Source of the DNA: Intrasporangiaceae bacterium
GTDB lineage: Bacteria; Actinomycetota; Actinomycetes; Actinomycetales; Dermatophilaceae
Length of the DNA stretch: 32,528 bases
Assembly (NCBI GenBank): GCA_021324575.1
Contig: JAJPIW010000055.1
Location: 1 to 32,528 of the forward strand
Reading direction: 5' to 3'
Position 1 is the stretch's first letter. Each line of letters starts with the position of its first letter. The position numbers and the translations under genes are program-made. Under the pieces are notes generated by a model, which made no database searches, was not told the DNA's origin, and was given only the letters and a program-made list of their open reading frames with translations. Below are positions 15,739-23,102 of the stretch, one piece after another.

Positions 15739-17052
15739 GTGACGTCGGTGGACCCGCGGCGGCTCATCCCCAGGACCGACCACCTCCTGGGCCTGCCAGC
15801 TGTCCGAGCGGCGCAGGAACGCCTCGGCCAGGACCTCGTGCGGGCGATCGTCAGCGACGTTCAGGACCTGGCCCGCCGTGGGGAGCTCGGGCCCGATGAG
15901 GTCGAGGGCGTCCTGACGGCGCGGCTTGCCTCCCGCTCCCCCACCCTGCTGCGTCCGGTCCTCAATGCGACCGGCGTGGTCATCCACACCAACCTCGGTC
16001 GGGCGCCGCTGTCCCGGGCCGCCGTCGACGCCATCGTCACGGCGAGCGGCTACGTCGATGTCGAGCTCGACCTCGCGACCGGCATACGGTCCAAGCGTGG
16101 GACCGCTGCCAAGGGGGCGCTGCTGCGGGCCTGCCCCGCGGCCGAGGACGCCCTCGTCGTCAACAACGGCGCTGCCGCCCTCGTCCTGGCCACCACCGTC
16201 TTCGCGGCCGGTCGTGAGGTCGTGATCAGCCGCGGCGAGCTCATCGAGATCGGCGCCGGCTTCCGGCTCCCGGACCTGATGGCCTCGACCGGAGCCCGGC
16301 TGCGCGAGGTCGGCACGACCAACCGCACCCACCTGGCCGACTACCTCGACGCGATCGGCCCCGAGACCGGCTGCGTCCTCAAGGTGCACCCGAGCAACTT
16401 CCGGGTCGAGGGGTTCACCAGCGGGGTGTCCTTGGAGGAGCTGCGGGCCGCGATCCAGGACGTCCCGCTCGTCGCCGATCTCGGCAGCGGGCTGCTCGTG
16501 CCCGATCCGGTGCTGCCCGACGAGCCGGACGCAACCTCCGCGCTCGCCGCAGGTGCCGACCTGGTCATCGCCAGCGGCGACAAGCTGCTCGGTGGTCCGC
16601 AGGCCGGGCTGTTGCTGGGCCGGGCCGAGCTGGTGTCCCGGCTGGCCCGCCACCCGCTGGCCCGCGCCGTCCGCGTGGACAAGCTGACCCTCGCGGCGAT
16701 CGAGGCCACCCTCTCGGGTGGGCCGGTCCCGGTGATGCAGTCACTGCACGCCGACGCCGCCGTCCTGCGCACCCGGGCCGAGCGCCTCGCTGCCGCCGTG
16801 GGTGCTCCGGTCGTCGCCCACGACGGCCGGGTCGGTGGCGGCGGCGCACCCGGCGTCCCCCTGCACGGCTGGGCGGTGCGGCTCCCCGCCGACCTCGCCG
16901 AGCCTCTGCGCAGGGGTGACCCGGCAGTCCTGCCACGCGTTCACGACGGTGCCTGCCTGATCGACCTCCGGTGCGTCCCGCCGGAGGAGGACGACCGGCT
17001 GACCGCGGCCATCCAGCGAGTCATCACCGGCGACCGGACCGTCGGGCACTGA
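15739..17052 (+). CDS. selA: L-seryl-tRNA(Sec) selenium transferase
   Basis: A 437-aa PLP enzyme that converts seryl-tRNA(Sec) to selenocysteyl-tRNA(Sec) with selenophosphate. The PLP lysine is in SGDKLLGGPQAG (Lys282 from this start). Other family segments are NATGVVIHTNLGRAPLS, SKRGTAAKGALLRA, VVNNGAAALVL and ISRGELIEIGAGFRLPD. The GTG at 15739 has AGGAGG 5 nt upstream; a GTG at 15721 lies only 9 nt after the tRNA CCA and lacks a site. It follows selC by 27 nt and precedes selB by one base, so selC-selA-selB is probably one transcript. No lesion is seen. Confidence 0.96.
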   Translation: MTSVDPRRLIPRTDHLLGLPAVRAAQERLGQDLVRAIVSDVQDLARRGELGPDEVEGVLTARLASRSPTLLRPVLNATGVVIHTNLGRAPLSRAAVDAIVTASGYVDVELDLATGIRSKRGTAAKGALLRACPAAEDALVVNNGAAALVLATTVFAAGREVVISRGELIEIGAGFRLPDLMASTGARLREVGTTNRTHLADYLDAIGPETGCVLKVHPSNFRVEGFTSGVSLEELRAAIQDVPLVADLGSGLLVPDPVLPDEPDATSALAAGADLVIASGDKLLGGPQAGLLLGRAELVSRLARHPLARAVRVDKLTLAAIEATLSGGPVPVMQSLHADAAVLRTRAERLAAAVGAPVVAHDGRVGGGGAPGVPLHGWAVRLPADLAEPLRRGDPAVLPRVHDGACLIDLRCVPPEEDDRLTAAIQRVITGDRTVGH

Positions 17053-17053
17053 C

Positions 17054-18844
17054 GTGCACGTCGTCGCGACGGCCGGGCACGTCGACCACGGCAAGAGCAC
17101 CCTGGTCCGGGCCCTCACCGGCATGGAGCCCGACCGGTGGGAGGAAGAGCGGCGCAGGGGTCTGACGATCGACCTCGGGTTCGCCTGGACGACCCTCCCC
17201 TCCGGGGCAGGGGTGGCGTTCGTCGACGTGCCGGGGCACGAGCGGTTCCTCGCCAACATGCTGGCCGGCCTCGGACCGGCCCCGGTCGTGATGTTCGTCG
17301 TCGCGGCCGACGAGGGGTGGCAGGCCCAGTCGAGCGACCACCGCGACGTCGTCGCCGCGCTCGGGATCCAGACCGGTGTCGTGGTGCTCAGCCGGGCCGA
17401 CCGCGCCACGCCCGAGCGGGTCGAGGAGGTCCGGGCCCAGGTGTGGGCCGAGCTCGCCGGCTCCGGGCTGGAGGACGCCCCGGTCGTGACCGTCTCCGCG
17501 GTCACCGGGAACGGTCTGGACGAGCTGCGCCAGACGCTGGACCAGGTGCTGTCGCGGCATACGCCGTCAGCAACCGCGCGGCTGCGGCTGTGGGTGGACC
17601 GGTCGTTCAGCGTGACCGGAGCGGGCGCGGTGGTCACCGGAACCCTCACCGCGGGCAGCATCTCCCGTGGGGAGCAGGTCGAGGTGCTCGGGGCGAGCAG
17701 CCGTCGAACGGCCACGGTCCGACGGCTCGAGAGCGAGGGCCAGGTCCACGACGTCCTGCGTCCGGTGAGCCGGGTGGCGCTCAACCTGCGCGGCCTGTCC
17801 TCGATGGAGATCTCCCGGGGCGACGTCATCCTCACGCCTGGCAGCTGGCTGCTCACCAAGCTCCTGGACGTCCGGCGAACCAGCGGGCCGGCCTACGAGG
17901 ACGTTCCGCACGAGACCACCCTGCACGTCGGGACCGCTGCCGTGCAGGTGCGTGTTCGGCCGCTGGACGCGGAGCACGCTCGCGTCACCCTGAGCCGGTC
18001 CCTGCCGCTGACCGTCGGGGACCGGATCGTGCTGCGAGACCCAGGGAGCGGCGCGATCGGCGGCGCGCTGGTCCTGGATGCCGAACCGCCCGGCCTGCGT
18101 CGTCGGGGCGACGCCGCCCGCCGAGCCGCTGTCCTGCACTCGATGGACCCGGCCGGCGATGTCACCATCGAGGTCGCCCGTCGCGGGGCCGTCCGGGAGG
18201 CCCACCTGCGTGACCTCGGACTGGTCACCCTCGCCGAGCCCCCGGTGCCGGACAGCATCCTCGTCGAGCGCGGCTGGTGGGTCGACCGAGCCGCACGGGA
18301 GGCATGGGGGCGGCGCCTTCACGTCGCGGTCTCCGAGCTCCACGCACGCGACCCGCTGGCGGTCGGGCTGTCCCGCGGCGCCCTACGTGACCTGCTCGTG
18401 CTGCCCAGCGACGACCTGGTGGAGTCGGTCGTAGCCCAGGCGGGCCTCGTCCTGGAGGGCGGCTACGTCCGGTCCGCCGACCGACCGGTCGGGCTGGGGG
18501 CGGCCGAGGCCGGCCTGGTGACCCTGGAGGGACGGCTCGCGGCCGACCCGTTCGCGGCGCCGGAGGCCGACGAGCTCGACCGGCTCGGCCTCGGGCCGCG
18601 CGAGCTCGCCGCCGCGGAGCGCACCGGCCGGCTGCTCCGGCTGGGTCAGGGCGTCGTGCTCCTCCCGACTGCGCCCGCCCAGGCGATGCGGACCCTTGCC
18701 GCGCTGGACCAGCCGTTCACGACGAGCGCTGCGCGACAGGCTCTCGGGACCACCCGGCGGGTGGTCATCCCGTTGCTGGAGCACCTCGACGGCAGGGGTT
18801 GGACCCGCCGCCTGGACGCCGGGCACCGTCAGGTCGTTCGCTGA
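17054..18844 (+). CDS. selB: Selenocysteine-specific elongation factor
   Basis: A 596-aa GTPase that brings Sec-tRNA(Sec) to UGA codons next to SECIS hairpins. The EF-Tu-like G domain has G1 GHVDHGKS (8-15), G2 RRGLTIDLGF, G3 DVPGHE (58-63) and a divergent G4, SRAD (113-116), where TKAD or NKxD is usual. Beta-barrel domains follow (SVTGAGAVVTGTLTAGSI). The C-terminal third is consistent with the winged-helix array that binds SECIS RNA (for example LDQPFTTSAARQALGTTRRVVIPLLEHLD cut into helices near the end). The GTG start lies 1 nt after selA. The length is close to the roughly 614 aa of E. coli SelB, and no lesion is seen. Confidence 0.95.
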   Translation: MHVVATAGHVDHGKSTLVRALTGMEPDRWEEERRRGLTIDLGFAWTTLPSGAGVAFVDVPGHERFLANMLAGLGPAPVVMFVVAADEGWQAQSSDHRDVVAALGIQTGVVVLSRADRATPERVEEVRAQVWAELAGSGLEDAPVVTVSAVTGNGLDELRQTLDQVLSRHTPSATARLRLWVDRSFSVTGAGAVVTGTLTAGSISRGEQVEVLGASSRRTATVRRLESEGQVHDVLRPVSRVALNLRGLSSMEISRGDVILTPGSWLLTKLLDVRRTSGPAYEDVPHETTLHVGTAAVQVRVRPLDAEHARVTLSRSLPLTVGDRIVLRDPGSGAIGGALVLDAEPPGLRRRGDAARRAAVLHSMDPAGDVTIEVARRGAVREAHLRDLGLVTLAEPPVPDSILVERGWWVDRAAREAWGRRLHVAVSELHARDPLAVGLSRGALRDLLVLPSDDLVESVVAQAGLVLEGGYVRSADRPVGLGAAEAGLVTLEGRLAADPFAAPEADELDRLGLGPRELAAAERTGRLLRLGQGVVLLPTAPAQAMRTLAALDQPFTTSAARQALGTTRRVVIPLLEHLDGRGWTRRLDAGHRQVVR

Positions 18845-18893
18845 CGGGCGGGTGCCGCGGCCTGCCCCGACCCTCGGTCCGTCCTCGCGCCAC

Positions 18894-18913
18894 GGCGCCA
18901 CGGCTCTGGCGCC
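18894..18913. terminator. Hairpin between convergent selB and GAF-regulator genes
   Basis: GGCGCCA (18894-18900) and TGGCGCC (18907-18913) form a perfect 7-bp stem with a 6-nt loop. It sits between the selB stop and the stop of the convergent regulator gene, so it can serve both strands. No U-tract follows. Confidence 0.5.
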
Positions 18914-20113
18914 TCAGTCCTCGCAGACGAGCCGCACGCCGTCGGCGATCCGATAGGGCCCGGTGGCCACCAGCGCTCCGACGGCTCGGCGCAACCGGCT
19001 CACCTCGGCCCGCACGGTGACCTGGTGCTCGTCGTCACCGAACAGGGCGCGGCTGAGCCGGGCCGCACTCAGTCCCTCGGTGCCGGCCGCCGCCAGCCGC
19101 CGCAGGATCTCGGCGTGACGTGGGGTGAGCGAGGCGCGCCAAGCGCCCCCGTCGGCGGCCCCGGACACCTCCAGCACCGCGTCGCCGCTGACGGTTCGCA
19201 GATGCCCGACGATGGTGGCAGCCCGACGGTCGGGCCGCACGAGCCACCCCTCGGCCAGCCGCTCGGGCAGGCACAGCCCCAGGCCGGGCACGGCGATCGG
19301 CCGGTCCTCCCGGGGTGCCGCGATCCGGTCGCGGACGAGCACCCCGTGGTGGTGCGCCACCCACCCGTCGTCGTCGACGAGCAACAACGGACCACCCGTC
19401 GTCGCGATGATGTGCTCGGCCGAGCGGCGCAAGCGGTGCAGCGACTCCTCGTGGTACCGCCAGAGTCGCGCCTCGGCGAGCCGGGTCGCCGAGTCGACGA
19501 GCGCGATGAGGGCCGGGTGCAGGGTCAGGGCCGGCCCGCTGACGTCGATGACGCCGAGCAGGGCGCCGGTCCGCGGGTCGTGGATCGGGGAGGCCGTGCA
19601 GTACCAGGGGTGCTGACCCTCCTCGAAGTGCTCGGCCGAGAACAGCTGCACCGGTGCGCGCTCCGCGAGCGCCGTGCCGATGGCGTTGGTCCCCACGTGG
19701 TCCTCGGTCCACGTCGCTCCCTCGGTGAAGCCGAGGACATCGGCCCGTCGAAGGACGCCGGGCGATCCCTCGCGCCACAGGATGACCCCGTCGGCGTCGG
19801 TGACGACCACGATGAACCGCGACGCGTCGGCTACCGACGTGAGCATGGTCCGGATCTCGTCGACCACGAGCGCCAGCGGCGAGGTGCGCCGCCTGCGCTC
19901 GACCTCGGCCCGGGTCAGCGGGTCGCGGGCGTTGGCCCGCGTCGGGTCGAGCCCGACCCCGAGGACCCGTCGCCACGAGCGGAAGACGAGAGGCCGCGGG
20001 CTGACCGGTGGCGGCGAGCCGCCCATGACCGCGTCGTGGACCCGAAGGAGCGCGCGAGCATACTGGCCCAGGTCAGTGCCCGGGGCGACCGCACTGCCGG
20101 CGTACTGCGTCAT
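18914..20113 (-). CDS. GAF-domain transcriptional regulator (AcoR-like N terminus)
   Basis: A 399-aa regulator. The N-terminal half resembles the sensor part of AcoR-type proteins: SWRRVLGVGLDPTRA, then a GAF domain with VVVTDADGVILWREGS, EGATWTEDHVGTNAIGTAL and HFEEGQHPWYCTASPIHDPRTGALLGVIDVSG. There is no sigma54 AAA+ domain. The C-terminal 75 residues (SLTPRHAEILRRLA, RAEVSRLRRAVGAL) look like a winged-helix DNA-binding domain, an arrangement common in actinobacteria. The ATG at 20113 has AGGAG 6 nt upstream; an ATG at 20149 does not. It diverges from the flavin monooxygenase gene and is the likely regulator of it. The ligand is unknown. Confidence 0.82.
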   Translation of the reverse strand: MTQYAGSAVAPGTDLGQYARALLRVHDAVMGGSPPPVSPRPLVFRSWRRVLGVGLDPTRANARDPLTRAEVERRRRTSPLALVVDEIRTMLTSVADASRFIVVVTDADGVILWREGSPGVLRRADVLGFTEGATWTEDHVGTNAIGTALAERAPVQLFSAEHFEEGQHPWYCTASPIHDPRTGALLGVIDVSGPALTLHPALIALVDSATRLAEARLWRYHEESLHRLRRSAEHIIATTGGPLLLVDDDGWVAHHHGVLVRDRIAAPREDRPIAVPGLGLCLPERLAEGWLVRPDRRAATIVGHLRTVSGDAVLEVSGAADGGAWRASLTPRHAEILRRLAAAGTEGLSAARLSRALFGDDEHQVTVRAEVSRLRRAVGALVATGPYRIADGVRLVCED

Positions 20114-20331
20114 CGGCGACTCCTGCTCGCGCCCACACCCGGGCGTCACCGGTCAGGCTAGCCCCGACTCCGACACATCCCTACGGCCCGGCGTCAAAAT
20201 CCCGCGCAGTCGTCAGCCGGCCGACACCACGGGATGCAACGTCGTGCAACCCTTCCCCGCCGTCCGTCCGGACGATGTGCTGGGAGCCAGCGCGGGTCGA
20301 CGGAGACCTGCTCGTCGCGAAGGAGCACGAC
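20114..20331. promoter_or_regulatory. Divergent control region between the GAF regulator and the flavin monooxygenase
   Basis: No gene is supported in these 218 bp. Two TGCAA motifs lie at 20235-20239 and 20245-20249, exactly one helical turn apart, a possible regulator site. AAGGAG at 20320-20325 is the ribosome-binding site of the monooxygenase. No convincing -35/-10 pair is seen. Confidence 0.35.
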
Positions 20332-22164
20332 ATGACCGACACCCTGGAGCGCGCCGACACCGAAGCACGGTCCGCCCAGGCCCGGGCCGAGGCCTGGCTC
20401 ACCGGCTTCGAGGCGGCCCTCGCGGACCGGGACGTCGAACGGGCCGTGGCCATGTTCGCCACCGACAGCTACTGGCGGGACCTGGTCTCGTTCACCTGGA
20501 ACATCACGACCGTCGAGGGTCGCGACGGGGTGCGTGACCTGCTCAGCCAGACGCTGGAGGGCACCGACCCGTCGGCCTTCGCGACGAGCGAGCCGCCGAC
20601 CGAGGACGGCGGGGTCGTCACGGCCTGGTTCACTTTCGAGACGGGCGTCGGCAGGGGCACCGGGCTCCTCCGACTCACCGAGGAGGACGGCGAGGACCGG
20701 GCGTGGACGTTCCTCACCGCGTTGCACGAGCTCAAGGGCCACGAGGAGCCCAAGGGCCCCCGACGGCCGATGGGCGCCGAGCACGGGGCCAGCAAGTCGC
20801 GCACGACCTGGAAGGAGAGGCGCGAGGAGGAGGCCGAGTCGCTCGGCACGACGACCCAGCCGTACGTCCTCGTCATCGGCGGCGGGCAGGGCGGCATCGC
20901 CCTCGGCGCCCGCCTCCGCCAGCTCGGCGTGCCCAGCCTGGTGATCGACAAGCACCCGCGGCCGGGCGACCAGTGGCGCGGGCGCTACAAGTCGCTGTGC
21001 CTCCACGACCCGGTCTGGTACGACCACCTTCCCTACATCAAGTTCCCCGACAACTGGCCGGTGTTCGCCCCCAAGGACAAGATCGGCGACTGGCTCGAGT
21101 CCTACGTCAAGGTCATGGAGGTGCCCTACTGGTCGAGCACCGTGGCCACCTCCGCCACCTGGTCGGAGGAGGGCGCGCACTGGGTCGTCGAGGTGGAGCG
21201 CGACGGCCAGCCGCTCACCCTGCGGCCCACCCAGCTCGTCTTCGCCACCGGCATGTCCGGGAAGGCCCGTATGCCGGAGGTCAAGGGCATCGACGTCTTC
21301 CGCGGGGACGTCCACCACTCCTCGCGGCACCCGGGTCCGGATGCGTATGCCGGGAAGAAGGCTGTCGTCATCGGCAGCAACAACAGCGCCTTCGACATCT
21401 GTGGAGCGTTGTGGGAGAACGATGTTGACGTGACCATGGTGCAGCGCTCGTCGACGCACATCGTCAAGAGCGGCAGCCTGATGGAGTACGGCCTCGGCGA
21501 CCTCTACTCCGAGCGCGCCGTCGCCGCGGGTGTGACGACCGAGAAGGCCGACCTCATCTTCGCCTCGCTCCCCTACCGGATCCTCCACACGTTCCAGATT
21601 CCGGCATACGAGAAGATGGCCGAGGTCGACAAGGCCTTCTACGACCGTCTCGAGCAGGCCGGCTTCTGGCACGACTGGGGTGCTGACGGGTCCGGCCTGT
21701 TCATGAAGTACCTGCGCCGCGGATCCGGCTACTACATCGACGTCGGCGCCGCCGACCTGGTGGCCAACGGGGACGTCGCGCTGGTCCACGGCCAGGTCGA
21801 CCACCTCACCGAGGACGCCGTCGTCCTCGAGGACGGGACCGAGCTGCCGGCCGACCTCGTCGTCTTCGCCACCGGCTACAACTCGATGAACGGCTGGGTC
21901 GCCGACCTGGTCGACCAGGAGACCGCCGACCGGCTCGGCAAGGTCTGGGGCCTGGGCTCGGACACGCCGAAGGACCCTGGCCCGTGGGAAGGCGAGCAGC
22001 GCAACATGTGGAAGCCCACCCAGGTGGCGAACCTGTGGATGCACGGTGGCAACCTGCACCAGTCCCGGCACTACTCGCTCTACCTCGCCCTGCAGCTCAA
22101 GGCCCGACAGGCCGGCCTCGACACCCCCGTCTACCGGCTCCAGGCGGTGCACCACACCGGCTGA
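20332..22164 (+). CDS. NTF2-like domain fused to a flavin-containing monooxygenase
   Basis: A 610-aa fusion. Residues about 15-140 form an NTF2/SnoaL-like domain (WLTGFEAALADRDVERAVAMF, SYWRDLVSFTWNITTVEGRD). After a charged linker (about 140-172) comes a class B flavoprotein monooxygenase: FAD loop VIGGGQGG (182-188), FRGDVHHSSRH matching the FMO/BVMO fingerprint FxGxxxHxxx, NADPH loop VIGSNNSAFD, and LVVFATGYNSMNGW near the C terminus. Such enzymes insert oxygen into ketones, amines or sulfides; the substrate is not evident. Start at the ATG with AAGGAG 6 nt upstream. It is divergent from the GAF regulator and ends at a strong hairpin. Confidence 0.88.
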   Translation: MTDTLERADTEARSAQARAEAWLTGFEAALADRDVERAVAMFATDSYWRDLVSFTWNITTVEGRDGVRDLLSQTLEGTDPSAFATSEPPTEDGGVVTAWFTFETGVGRGTGLLRLTEEDGEDRAWTFLTALHELKGHEEPKGPRRPMGAEHGASKSRTTWKERREEEAESLGTTTQPYVLVIGGGQGGIALGARLRQLGVPSLVIDKHPRPGDQWRGRYKSLCLHDPVWYDHLPYIKFPDNWPVFAPKDKIGDWLESYVKVMEVPYWSSTVATSATWSEEGAHWVVEVERDGQPLTLRPTQLVFATGMSGKARMPEVKGIDVFRGDVHHSSRHPGPDAYAGKKAVVIGSNNSAFDICGALWENDVDVTMVQRSSTHIVKSGSLMEYGLGDLYSERAVAAGVTTEKADLIFASLPYRILHTFQIPAYEKMAEVDKAFYDRLEQAGFWHDWGADGSGLFMKYLRRGSGYYIDVGAADLVANGDVALVHGQVDHLTEDAVVLEDGTELPADLVVFATGYNSMNGWVADLVDQETADRLGKVWGLGSDTPKDPGPWEGEQRNMWKPTQVANLWMHGGNLHQSRHYSLYLALQLKARQAGLDTPVYRLQAVHHTG

Positions 22165-22188
22165 GCCGCCCCGAACGCCCCGGCCGCC

Positions 22189-22229
22189 CCCTGGGTTCGG
22201 GCCCGGTGACATCGGGCCCGAACCTGGGG
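22189..22229 (+). terminator. Strong hairpin after the flavin monooxygenase
   Basis: Arms at 22189-22205 and 22213-22229 are complementary at 15 of 17 positions, including a 12-bp perfect run (GGTTCGGGCCCG), with loop GTGACAT. It begins about 25 nt after the monooxygenase stop. It is GC-rich without a U-tract and lies just upstream of the next gene, so some read-through is possible. Confidence 0.7.
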
Positions 22230-22275
22230 CAGGTGCCTCATGACCCGACCCGGACGCCCGGCATACAACGGGTTC

Positions 22276-22710
22276 ATGAACACAGCTCACCCCACCACAA
22301 CAGCCTTCCTCGACGCTCTCGTCGCCCGCGACTTCGGGCGACTCACCGACACGATCGCTCCCCAGGCGACCCTGCGCGCACTCGTCCCCCCCGGCCACCT
22401 CGACTGGGAAGGACGGGACCAGGTGGCCGGACGCTTCAGCTTCTGGTTCGGCGGCACAGACGACTTCGAGGTCCTCGAGCACGGTGCCGAGGACGTCGGC
22501 GGACGGGCCTTGCTGCGATGGCGCTTCCGGCTCCGTCAGGAGCGGCTCGGCGACGCCTGGCAGGTCATCGAACAGGTGGCGTTCTGTGACGTGGCGCCGG
22601 ACGGCTTGGTCGAACGAATCGACCTGCTGTGCAGCGGGTTCCGCGCCGAACCCGCCGGTCCGACCGTCGAGGCGAGCGCCGACTTCGCCGGCTCGGGGGC
22701 CGGGGCATGA
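22276..22710 (+). CDS. NTF2-like (SnoaL-type) small protein
   Basis: A 144-aa single-domain protein with the cone-shaped NTF2-like pattern: FLDALVARDFGRLTDTIAPQATLRALVPPG at the N terminus (helix then first strands), WEGRDQVAGRFSFWFGG, and strands RALLRWRFRLR and VIEQVAFCDVAPDGLVERI. Such domains act as small-molecule isomerases, hydratases or binding proteins; no specific function is evident. The start is uncertain: ATG 22276 gives the usual family N terminus, while ATG 22240 (12 codons longer) has a slightly better purine-rich upstream stretch. Its stop overlaps the DsrE-like gene start, and it lies just downstream of a monooxygenase with a related domain. Confidence 0.78.
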   Translation: MNTAHPTTTAFLDALVARDFGRLTDTIAPQATLRALVPPGHLDWEGRDQVAGRFSFWFGGTDDFEVLEHGAEDVGGRALLRWRFRLRQERLGDAWQVIEQVAFCDVAPDGLVERIDLLCSGFRAEPAGPTVEASADFAGSGAGA

Positions 22711-23072
22711 GCGCCAGGGCAGCAGTCAGCCTGACCACCGGCCTGGAGGATCCGGAGCGGGTCACGGTCGCCCTCCTCGTCGCCGTGGGCGCGGCCGAGA
22801 GCGGGCGGAGCACCCTGATGTTCCTCACCAAGGAGGCCGTCCGGCTGGCGACCACGGGGGTGGCGGTCGGCACTGCCTGCGACGGGTGCCCCACGCTGCC
22901 GAGGCTGCTCGAGCGCTACGTCGTCGCCGGCGGCACCTTTCTGGTCTGCCCGATCTGCTTCAACGCCCGCGCCCTCGACCCGACGACGCTCGTGGTCGGC
23001 GCGACGATCGGCGGCACCGTGCAGCTCTGGGACTGGATCGGAGCCGAGCCGGTCACGACGTTCAGCTACTGA
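22707..23072 (+). CDS. DsrE/DsrF-like family protein
   Basis: A 121-aa protein with the DsrE-like Rossmannoid pattern: VTVALLVAVGAAESGRSTLMFLTKEAVRLATTGVAV broken into the first strand and helix, TACDGCPTLPRLLERYVVAGGTFLVCPICFNARAL in the middle, and ATIGGTVQLWDWIG near the end. Cysteines in CDGC and CPIC could act in sulfur relay or redox chemistry, as in DsrE/TusD relatives, but no partner sulfur-transfer genes are visible. The ATG overlaps the preceding stop (ATGA), so it is coupled with the NTF2-like gene. Confidence 0.75.
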   Translation: MSARAAVSLTTGLEDPERVTVALLVAVGAAESGRSTLMFLTKEAVRLATTGVAVGTACDGCPTLPRLLERYVVAGGTFLVCPICFNARALDPTTLVVGATIGGTVQLWDWIGAEPVTTFSY

Positions 23073-23102
23073 GCGCCCTGCTCCGGTGCGATCATCGGAG
23101 GC

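Noticed and set aside
18914-20113. Sigma54-dependent activator (full AcoR)
   Set aside because: There is no AAA+ domain (no GAFTGA or Walker motifs); only the sensor region and a short winged helix are present.
20194-22482. A 762-codon minus-strand open frame over the flavin monooxygenase
   Set aside because: No domain motifs and an amino-acid pattern of an antisense shadow; the plus-strand enzyme is certain.
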